Shown here: piece after piece, positions 28,856-37,072 of the stretch | How positions within the stretch are numbered: position 1 is the stretch's first letter | Layout of the letters: each line of letters starts with the position of its first letter | Assembly: GCA_029269725.1 (NCBI GenBank) | Contig: JARJHS010000007.1 | Span: 62,001-126,000, forward strand | DNA: 64,000 bases | Reading direction: 5' to 3' | Origin: Pollutibacter soli | GTDB taxonomy: Bacteria; Bacteroidota; Bacteroidia; Chitinophagales; Chitinophagaceae | Notes under the pieces: generated by a model | What the model saw: the letters and a program-made list of their open reading frames with translations, nothing else | Databases searched by the model: none | Told to the model about the DNA's origin: nothing | Translations under genes and position numbers: made by a program

Positions 28856-31800
28856 ATGAAAACAGACAGCGAAAAAATGCTGATCGCCAGGAACGCTGTC
28901 CTCGAAAGGGAACTGGCTATAAAAAACCGGGAACTGGAAGTTGAAGCGGCTATGGAGAATGTTCGCTCTGCATCCCTGACGATGCAAAATTCAGATGATA
29001 TTGAAAAAATAGTTAATGTACTATTTCAGAACCTGGCAGATCTGAAACTTTCTTTTAATGGAGCAGGGATATTTGTTTTCGATGAAAATGTAAGATCGAT
29101 TCACCACTGGATTAAGGGCATGGGCATCTCACCGGTAAAAAATGTTCTGCCATTTGATAACGGGTTTATGCAGAATGCTGTGGTAAAGGATCTTTGGCAT
29201 GCAAAAGACCACAGAAAGTCTTTCAGTAACAAAACATATCCGAGGTATGAAAAAGATAATTTTTTTCTGTACATCTCGCAATACAATAACTCATCAAAAA
29301 TTCCGGAGGATGTAAAAAATTACATTGATGAGCAGGAATTGTTCACGATGACTGTAGCCGCGGGAGATCATTCGCTGATCGGAGTCGATAGCTGGTCGGC
29401 TGAAGTTACAACAGAAGATGAATTCAGGATATTACAGAAGTTTGCCCGCACTTTTGATCAAGCCTATACACGCTTTCTCGATCTTCAGAAAGCAGAAGCT
29501 CAGGCAAGGGAAGCTCAGATAGAAACGGCTCTTGAAAAAATTCGTTCGCGATCACTTGCGATGCACAACTCCGGTGAGCTGAGAGAGATTATTGGAACTG
29601 TTTTCTCAAAGCTGCACGAACTAAAAGTTACGCATGATACGATTGCCATTCAACTCTTCGATTTCAAAACGATGAACTCTGTTTTCTGGCCTGGCAACAC
29701 ACTATCAGAAGTTGCGCCAAGGGTTTATCTGCCTTATGATAAGGAAATGATGGAGGCCGACACCTGTCATAGAGACTTATGGCATTCCATGCAGACCGGA
29801 GAACGGATCTTCAATAAAATTTACAATAGGAGAACAAAAGATCGATGGTTTGATTACGTGTTTGCCCATAATGATACTATTGTGATCCCCGACCATGCCA
29901 GGGCATTTATAAGGAATGCTGAAAGTCAGGTGGTGTGTTTTATACCTGGAAAAAACGCTGGTTTATTTGCAGATAGCTTCGATGGTTCTCTATTTACAGA
30001 AGAAGAATTTGCTGTTTATAAAAGGGTTGCAATAGTATTTGAACAGGCCTACACCCGGTTTCTTGATTTGCAGAAAGCAGAAGCGCAGGCGCGTGAAGCA
30101 CAGATTGAAGCTGCATTGGAAAGAGTGAGAACCAGGACAATGGCCATGCGTGAATCAAAAGAAATCGCAGACATTGCCGGCAGCATTTTCCATGAGCTGA
30201 AAACACTTGATCTTGTTTTAAACAGGGTGTTGATCTGGGTATTTAATGATGAAGAGAAATATATTTCCTGGTGGTCTGCGAATCCGGAATCAGAAAATGT
30301 TGCAGATAGTTACAGGATAGACTACAATGATCAACCTGTTTTTCTCAGTTACCTGCAGGCCTGGCAAAACAAAACTCCGTTGCATCAATTTACTTTATCG
30401 GGAGAATTGAAAAAAAAATGGGAGGATCATCTTTTCAGTAAAACGGAGTTAGCAGGATTACCTTCAGCAGTAAAGAAAGGAATGAGGGAAGAAGGCGCCA
30501 TTTTCACCACGAGTACGATCAGTGATTATGGCTTAATGATGGTGGGAAGTTTCGAGCCTTTATCAAATGAGAATACTGATATTATCCAAAGATTTGGCCG
30601 CGTATTTCAGCAGTCGTATACCCGTTACCTGGATGTACAAAAAGCAGAGGAACAGGCAAGAGAAGCAAGGATTGAAGCGGCGTTGGAGAAAGTGCGTGCA
30701 CGCTCTTTAGCGATGCACAATTCAGATGAACTAAAACAGGTCGCTGCGTCCTTGTTTGCTCGACTGAAAGAATTGCAGATTTCATTTGATGGGGTACTCA
30801 TCTTTCTTTTCAACAAGCAAAAAAGAAATATCCAACTCTGGATTGCAACAAATCATTTGTCAGAACCGGAAATGATTGATATTCCCTATGACGAAGAAGT
30901 TGAAAATAATGACATCATAAGAGATCTGTGGAAGGCAATCGAAAACGGGGAACATATCTTCAACAGATCATATTCAGGAAATACGAAAAACAATTATTTC
31001 CGCTGGGTTCAGAAAAACAACTTTGAAAAAATTCCTGAACATATCCGGCAGATACAAATAGAAAGAGAGAGCTGGACCGCATGTTTAGCCGCTGAGAAAA
31101 ATTCTGTCATTGGTTTTGATAACTGGTCAGGATACAGCGTCCCCGAAGAAGATTTCCGGATTGTAGTAAGATTTGCCAAAGTATTTGAACAGGCTTATAT
31201 ACGGTTTCTGGATTTACAGAAAGCGGAAGCACAGGCAAGAGAATCTCAGATTCAACTGGCATTGGAAAGAGTTCGCGCCAGGACCATGGCTATGCATAAA
31301 AGCGAAGAGCTAAATGAAGTTGCCAGCCTGCTTTTCAGGCAAGTAACATTGCTAGGTATAGAGGCATGGACGGCCGGGTTTAATGTTTGGAGCGAGGACA
31401 ATGAATCATACATTGATTATGTAACGGATCCTGACGGCGTATTTATTGAACCTTATACTGTGCAGACTAATGCAACCGCAGTATTAAGAGAGGTTCGTGA
31501 CGCGAGGAGAAGTGGTCAGGAATTTTTAGTGCAGTTTGCCGAAGGCGAAAGGCTGAAGGAAACCTACCTGGCACTCGCAGGTTTTGGAGATAAGCAACAA
31601 TATGAGCTCATGCTGCAAGGTGGTTTTGAGTTTCCATTGTATCAGTATGATCATTTTGTATTTGGCCCAAGGGTAAGTCTTTTGTTTATTACCTACAAAC
31701 AAGTTCCTGAAGCACATGATATTTTTATCCGACTCGGAAAAGTTTTTAATCAAACCTATACCCGATTCCTCGATCTGCAGAAAGCAGAAGCACAGGCCAG

Positions 31801-34800
31801 AGAGGCGCAGATAGAAGCGGCATTGGAGAGAGTGAGAAGCAGAAGTATGGCTATGCACAAGAGTGAAGAACTAAAAGACGTGATACGGGTTGTGCTGGAG
31901 CAATTTGCTCATCTCAATATCAACGTGGAGCATGCAGGTTTTTATATAGATTATAAAAACCAGGATGACATGCACATTTGGCTGGCTGATCCGAACATTG
32001 AACCATTCTTTGCCACTTTTCCATATTTTGATACACCCACATGGAATAGTTTTCTCGAGGCTAAAGCAAATGGGACAGTTTTACATACTGACTTGCTGGA
32101 TTTCGAAGAGAAAAACAGGTTCTATCAATCGCTCTTCAAATTATTTACGATACCAGAAGATGCAAAAGAATTTTACCTGCAATGCAAAGGTCTTGCAGTG
32201 TCAACAGTTTTGTTGGATAATGTGGGTCTGTACATAGAAAATTTCTCGGCTATTCCATATTCTGATGAGGAAAACAAAATACTTCTGCGCTTCGGTAAAG
32301 TATTTCAGCAAACCTATACCCGTTTTCTTGATCTGCAGAAAGCCGAAGCGCAGGCAAGAGAAGCACAAATTGAGGCATCACTGGAAAGGGTGAGGGCGAA
32401 GACCATGGCCATGCACAAGAGTGAACAACTGGCCGAAACAGCTAAAGTATTTTTTGAACAATTCAATGTGCTCGGTACTATACCTGATCGCATGAGTATC
32501 GGGATCTTTAATGAAACAAGCCGGAAGGTTGAATTATGGGTTACTGATCAGAGTGGCAATGAAATAAATAATGAATACTTTTTTTCATTGGACGAACCCA
32601 CCAGCATTGCAAAAATCCATGAAGCCTGGAAAAATCAGGAAGACACAATTGTAGTTGATTTGACAGGAGATGATTTCGTGCAATGGATGAAATATGTGAA
32701 AGAGGACGCCCGATTGCCTATCGATGAAAGTAAAATAAAAGGACGGCGCGTTCAGCAGGCCGCTTTTTTTTCAAAAGGGTTTCTGCTTTTCACCACCCAC
32801 GAACCTGTGCCGGGTGAAACCATGCAGTTACTGACCAGGTTTGCGCGTGTTTTTGATTTGACCTACACACGTTTTCTCGACCTGCAGAAAGCAGAAGCTC
32901 AGGTAAAAGAAGCACAAATCGAAGCAGCATTGGAACGGGTGCGTTCACGTTCACTGGCGATGCACAAGACCGATGAATTAAAAGATGTGGTGCGGGTAAT
33001 GGCTGAAGAACTGAAGAACACCGGTGTTATACTCGATGTGTGGGGTGCAGTAATTTGTACTTATTTCCCGGATTCCAAAGATGTGCTGCACTGGACGTCA
33101 GCCGAAGATCCCTCCCGACCTTCTGTTTCATATTTACTGCCCTATTTCAAAGATGAATTATTCGATGATGCCTGGGCCTCTAAAAACAGAGGTGATAGTT
33201 ATTTTGCGAAAGTGTTTTCGTTTGAAGTGAAAAACGCCTTCTTCAAACATGCCTTTGAGCACTCTGATTACCGACTGTTACCTGAAGAGCACAAAAAAAA
33301 TATTTTAGAGAGCAAGAACCATGGTATCGCCTGGGCCTGGGCTAAGAACTCTGCTATTATGATTCCTTCCATACAGGGTGAACTGCCATCCGAAGAAGAA
33401 AAGGAAATACTGATTCGGTTTGCTAAAGTTTTCGAACAGTCCTTTATCCGCTTTCTTGATCTGCAAAAGGCAGAAGTACAGGCAAGAGAAGCGCAGATTG
33501 AAGCTGCGCTCGAAAGAGTGCGAAGCCGCACGATGGCGATGCATAAAAGTGATGAACTCCTGGATGTAATCATCGTTGTATCTGCGCAATTGCAACAACT
33601 AAATATAAAATTCGGAAACGTAAGTTTTGGAATCAATGAGCCAAACTATGACATGCAATTATGGATGGCGGTAAAGGGCTATGATGAAGCTTTTCTGATC
33701 CGATGGACTAACATCGATAATCCAGGCAATACAAGATTGAAGGAAGCGCAGAAGTCACCGGGAAAAGTGTATTCAGACTTGTTGACCCAGGAGGAGAATA
33801 ACAGTTGGTTGAAACATATCTTCAGCTGCAATCCCGGGCTGGAGATTTTTTCTGAAGAGGTGAAGAGAATACTATTGCAAACGCCCGGTTATGCGCGGTC
33901 GATGATTGTAATGAACGATATATTTCTTGTGATGGGTAATTATGCAGCGGTACCTTACTCAGAAGAAGAAAATTCGATCCTGAAAAGATTTGCGAATGTG
34001 TTCGAACAGGCGTATAAACGTTTTCTTGATCTGCAGAATGCGGAAGCGCAGGCAAGAGAGGCAAAGATTGAAGCAGCGCTCGAAAAGATACGTTCCAGAA
34101 CAATGGCGATGATGCACAGCGCCGAACTTTTAGAGACTTCGGCTTTGCTGGTGAATCAAATAAAAGGACTTGGCGTGAAAACCTGGGGCTGTGCCTTCAA
34201 CATATTTGATAATAATGAGGAGAGTTCAACAGAATGGTTCTGCAATGAAGATGGATATTTATCGACTTACAAAATTCCGAGGGAAGGAGTGTTTCGCATC
34301 TATTACGATGCTGCACAACGGGGAGAAACTTTACATGTACAGGAATTTTCTGCGGATGAGTGTGCTGCGCATTATAAATACCTGAGTACGCTTCCGGGTC
34401 TTCATGAAGAAATGAAAGTTTATGAAACTTCCGGTATAGCATTACCAACGGTTCAGTTTGATAACGTCGCTTATTTTAAATACGGCTATCTTCTGTTTGT
34501 AACATATGAGCCTGTACCGGAATCGCATGAAATATTCAGGCGTTTTGCAAAAGTGTTTGAACAGACGTATACGAGATTTCTTGATTTGCAAAAGGCAGAA
34601 GCTCAGTCAAGGGAAGCGCAGATTGAAGCCGCTTTGGAAAGAGTACGCGCCAGGACAATGGCCATGCACGAAAGTTCAGAGTTGATACAGGCAGCAGAGC
34701 TTTTGTTTGATCAGGTAAAGCAACTCGGTGCCGAACTGCAGGGTGTTGCCTTCGCCATTTGCGATGAACATAGTGAAATGGTTCAGAAATGGACCAGTAT

Positions 34801-36538
34801 CGGTGTTTTCTCTGTTTCATATAATGTTGAACCTGGAGAACGACGCATGTATGAGGCCTGGAAGAACCAGTCAGGCATGTATGAGGAAGTATATGAAGGT
34901 GAAAGACAAAAGCAATACTATGAAGCTTTCATGCAGATTCCCGCTTTCAGGGAAGGTCTTCAGAAATTTATCGACAGTGGTCATCCTATTCCAACCTGGC
35001 AAAAGAACCACGCTGTAACTTTCAAATATGGATATTTGCTTTTTATAACAACAAAGCCCTTTAACGAAACTCAGATATTTCTTCGTTTCGGAAAGGTATT
35101 TGAACAAACTTATACCCGTTTTCTTGATCTGAAAAAAGCGGAGACGCAGGCGATTGAAACCACTAAACGTGCGTCGGTAGATCGCGTACGTGCAGATATA
35201 GCTTCCATGCGCACAACTGCTGATCTCGAAAGAATTACTCCGTTGATCTGGAATGAACTCACCACCCTTGGAGTTCCGTTTATGCGTTGTGGTGTTTTTA
35301 TTATGGATGAAGAAACGCAAAAGGCACAGACATTCCTCTATACAGAAGGCAGATCAATTGCATCATTTTCATCAGGCTTTTCAGATAATACACTGATTTC
35401 GGATGCAGTACCGTTCTGGAGAAGAAAAGAAATATATAAGACACATTGGAATGAGGCTGATTTTTTACAGCAGGCAAAAGCCCTGGTGGAGCAGGGTGCT
35501 ATAACAGATAGTGCAAAATACCTCACAGAACACCGGCCCACTGATCTTTATCTGCATTTTGTTCCCTTTTTGCAGGGTATGTTGTATGTAGGTGCTACCG
35601 ATCCATTGACAGAGGATCATTTACTACTGGTACAGGCGCTGGCCGACGCATTTTCGACTGCCTATGCACGTTATGAAGATTTCAACAAGCTGGAAGCAGC
35701 GAAAAAACAGGTCGACAGCACACTGAACGAACTGCAGGCAACACAGAGACAATTGATTCAATCGGAGAAGATGGCTTCGCTTGGCGAACTTACTGCCGGT
35801 ATTGCACATGAGATACAGAACCCGCTGAATTTTGTAAATAATTTTTCCGAACTCAACAAAGAGTTGTTAGCAGAGCTGAAACAGGAAATTGAAACAGGCA
35901 ACTACGATGATGCAGTAACGATTGCCGAAGATCTTGCCGGTAACGAAGAAAAGATCAGTCATCATGGCCGTCGGGCTGAAGCAATAGTGAAAGGAATGCT
36001 GCAGCATAGTCGCACGGGCGTAAGTGAAAAAGAACTATCAGACATTAATAAAATCGTGGATGAATATTGCAGGCTCGCTTATCATGGATTAAGAGGAAAG
36101 GATAATTCTTTCAGTGCGATCCTGGAAACCGAATTTGATGACAACATAGGTAATGTGAATCTTGTTTCCCAGGACATCGGGAGAGCAGTGCTGAATATAT
36201 GCAACAATGCGTTTTATGCGGTAAATGAAAAGCGAAAGACCTTGGATAAGTCTTACGAGCCAAGAGTAGTGATCTGCACTCACCGGGTTCGGAACGCAAA
36301 CGATGATTTTTTAGAAATAAGAATTCAGGATAATGGAAACGGTATTCCCGTTAATATTGTCGACAAAATCTTCCAGCCTTTTTTTACTACGAAACCCACT
36401 GGCCAGGGAACCGGACTTGGACTCTCGCTGGCTTATGATATTATTACGAAAGGACATGGCGGTGAACTAAAGGTAAATAGCATCGACGGAGAAGGAACAG
36501 AAATGATTATCCTGATTCCAATGTACAATGACCGATGA
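28856..36538 (+). CDS. giant soluble histidine kinase with 12 tandem GAF-like sensor modules
   Basis: The protein has 2560 residues without signal peptide or transmembrane helix. Twelve modules of ~180-195 residues precede the kinase core. Junctions (TRFLDLQKAEAQAREAQIE type, then LERVRSRTMAMHKS) fall near residues 206, 400, 589, 782, 969, 1155, 1339, 1532, 1722, 1906 and 2088; module 12 (about 2100-2280) is the most diverged. Modules fall into subtypes. Modules 6 and 9 resemble each other and module 2 of the kinase at 6670 (HAGFYIDYKNQDDMHIW). Modules 5, 10 and 11 form another set (GIEAWTAGFNVWSEDNE). Modules 1, 4 and 8 keep WHAKDH/LWKAIE-like sites. A coiled coil leads to the DHp domain with phospho-acceptor His2318 and an intact ATPase. 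The helical junctions probably form a continuous signalling stalk. GAF-like assignment is by pattern, not by search; ligands are unknown. Confidence 0.93.
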   Translation: MKTDSEKMLIARNAVLERELAIKNRELEVEAAMENVRSASLTMQNSDDIEKIVNVLFQNLADLKLSFNGAGIFVFDENVRSIHHWIKGMGISPVKNVLPFDNGFMQNAVVKDLWHAKDHRKSFSNKTYPRYEKDNFFLYISQYNNSSKIPEDVKNYIDEQELFTMTVAAGDHSLIGVDSWSAEVTTEDEFRILQKFARTFDQAYTRFLDLQKAEAQAREAQIETALEKIRSRSLAMHNSGELREIIGTVFSKLHELKVTHDTIAIQLFDFKTMNSVFWPGNTLSEVAPRVYLPYDKEMMEADTCHRDLWHSMQTGERIFNKIYNRRTKDRWFDYVFAHNDTIVIPDHARAFIRNAESQVVCFIPGKNAGLFADSFDGSLFTEEEFAVYKRVAIVFEQAYTRFLDLQKAEAQAREAQIEAALERVRTRTMAMRESKEIADIAGSIFHELKTLDLVLNRVLIWVFNDEEKYISWWSANPESENVADSYRIDYNDQPVFLSYLQAWQNKTPLHQFTLSGELKKKWEDHLFSKTELAGLPSAVKKGMREEGAIFTTSTISDYGLMMVGSFEPLSNENTDIIQRFGRVFQQSYTRYLDVQKAEEQAREARIEAALEKVRARSLAMHNSDELKQVAASLFARLKELQISFDGVLIFLFNKQKRNIQLWIATNHLSEPEMIDIPYDEEVENNDIIRDLWKAIENGEHIFNRSYSGNTKNNYFRWVQKNNFEKIPEHIRQIQIERESWTACLAAEKNSVIGFDNWSGYSVPEEDFRIVVRFAKVFEQAYIRFLDLQKAEAQARESQIQLALERVRARTMAMHKSEELNEVASLLFRQVTLLGIEAWTAGFNVWSEDNESYIDYVTDPDGVFIEPYTVQTNATAVLREVRDARRSGQEFLVQFAEGERLKETYLALAGFGDKQQYELMLQGGFEFPLYQYDHFVFGPRVSLLFITYKQVPEAHDIFIRLGKVFNQTYTRFLDLQKAEAQAREAQIEAALERVRSRSMAMHKSEELKDVIRVVLEQFAHLNINVEHAGFYIDYKNQDDMHIWLADPNIEPFFATFPYFDTPTWNSFLEAKANGTVLHTDLLDFEEKNRFYQSLFKLFTIPEDAKEFYLQCKGLAVSTVLLDNVGLYIENFSAIPYSDEENKILLRFGKVFQQTYTRFLDLQKAEAQAREAQIEASLERVRAKTMAMHKSEQLAETAKVFFEQFNVLGTIPDRMSIGIFNETSRKVELWVTDQSGNEINNEYFFSLDEPTSIAKIHEAWKNQEDTIVVDLTGDDFVQWMKYVKEDARLPIDESKIKGRRVQQAAFFSKGFLLFTTHEPVPGETMQLLTRFARVFDLTYTRFLDLQKAEAQVKEAQIEAALERVRSRSLAMHKTDELKDVVRVMAEELKNTGVILDVWGAVICTYFPDSKDVLHWTSAEDPSRPSVSYLLPYFKDELFDDAWASKNRGDSYFAKVFSFEVKNAFFKHAFEHSDYRLLPEEHKKNILESKNHGIAWAWAKNSAIMIPSIQGELPSEEEKEILIRFAKVFEQSFIRFLDLQKAEVQAREAQIEAALERVRSRTMAMHKSDELLDVIIVVSAQLQQLNIKFGNVSFGINEPNYDMQLWMAVKGYDEAFLIRWTNIDNPGNTRLKEAQKSPGKVYSDLLTQEENNSWLKHIFSCNPGLEIFSEEVKRILLQTPGYARSMIVMNDIFLVMGNYAAVPYSEEENSILKRFANVFEQAYKRFLDLQNAEAQAREAKIEAALEKIRSRTMAMMHSAELLETSALLVNQIKGLGVKTWGCAFNIFDNNEESSTEWFCNEDGYLSTYKIPREGVFRIYYDAAQRGETLHVQEFSADECAAHYKYLSTLPGLHEEMKVYETSGIALPTVQFDNVAYFKYGYLLFVTYEPVPESHEIFRRFAKVFEQTYTRFLDLQKAEAQSREAQIEAALERVRARTMAMHESSELIQAAELLFDQVKQLGAELQGVAFAICDEHSEMVQKWTSIGVFSVSYNVEPGERRMYEAWKNQSGMYEEVYEGERQKQYYEAFMQIPAFREGLQKFIDSGHPIPTWQKNHAVTFKYGYLLFITTKPFNETQIFLRFGKVFEQTYTRFLDLKKAETQAIETTKRASVDRVRADIASMRTTADLERITPLIWNELTTLGVPFMRCGVFIMDEETQKAQTFLYTEGRSIASFSSGFSDNTLISDAVPFWRRKEIYKTHWNEADFLQQAKALVEQGAITDSAKYLTEHRPTDLYLHFVPFLQGMLYVGATDPLTEDHLLLVQALADAFSTAYARYEDFNKLEAAKKQVDSTLNELQATQRQLIQSEKMASLGELTAGIAHEIQNPLNFVNNFSELNKELLAELKQEIETGNYDDAVTIAEDLAGNEEKISHHGRRAEAIVKGMLQHSRTGVSEKELSDINKIVDEYCRLAYHGLRGKDNSFSAILETEFDDNIGNVNLVSQDIGRAVLNICNNAFYAVNEKRKTLDKSYEPRVVICTHRVRNANDDFLEIRIQDNGNGIPVNIVDKIFQPFFTTKPTGQGTGLGLSLAYDIITKGHGGELKVNSIDGEGTEMIILIPMYNDR

Positions 36539-37072
36539 TTTGAGATGAACCCGGATAAAAACTAAACTGAATCGATGCCGGGTATAATTCCAACGCATAT
36601 GCAGTTAGCAAACATCATCTACGGATTACTTTTTCTTATTGCTGATGTCAGCGGCTGTTCAGCCAATATCTGTTAAAGAAAAGGTTAACACTTCATTACT
36701 GCATCCGTTATCTGATCGGCCTGTAAATCCTGATTCCGCCCTTCATCACAGTCAGCCGCAGGAGAATTAAATTTTGCCTTCTTGGTCTATTTTAATAAAT
36801 TCAGGAACTCTCCGGTTAAAAAAATTTCTTTGTGATTATGTTTTGAGGTTTATACAGTTTTACTATTACCTCCGGTCAGTGAAATTGAATTGTGACCAAC
36901 CAGAACTCTGTGAATTGCTTCGATAACAGCCGTCATTTTCCCTCGGCAACCCAGGCTGAATTTTATCCGGCCCACCTGATTTGTAGCTTGAATTACTGGT
37001 AATAAAAAGTTTTTTCCAGTCCCGGTGAAAAACACGGCAACAGCATCCATTGCCCATACAAATTCTGCTGTT
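36539..37072. other. 534-nt intergenic region holding a kinase relic
   Basis: The left part contains the small kinase relic at 36599-36770. The remainder, up to the SusC start, holds no gene that I can support. It probably contains the promoter of the SusC/SusD/kinase operon; none could be assigned with confidence. Confidence 0.6.
36599..36770 (+). pseudogene. N-terminal relic of a TPR sensor kinase
   Basis: ATG 36599 opens a signal-peptide-like stretch (MQLANIIYGLLFLIADVSG). One frame over, the reading continues as SAAVQPISVKEKVNTSLL and RPVNPDSALHHSQPQEN before a stop at 36770. The segment NPDSALHHS closely resembles NPDSALHYA near the mature N-terminus of the TPR kinase at 53023. The piece therefore looks like the frameshifted first ~55 codons of a TPR kinase with everything else deleted. 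It is short, so chance similarity is possible. Confidence 0.45.

Noticed and set aside
29471-35180. Regularly spaced repeats as a CRISPR-like array
   Set aside because: The repeats are in-frame coding linkers and the spacers are ~500-nt coding modules.
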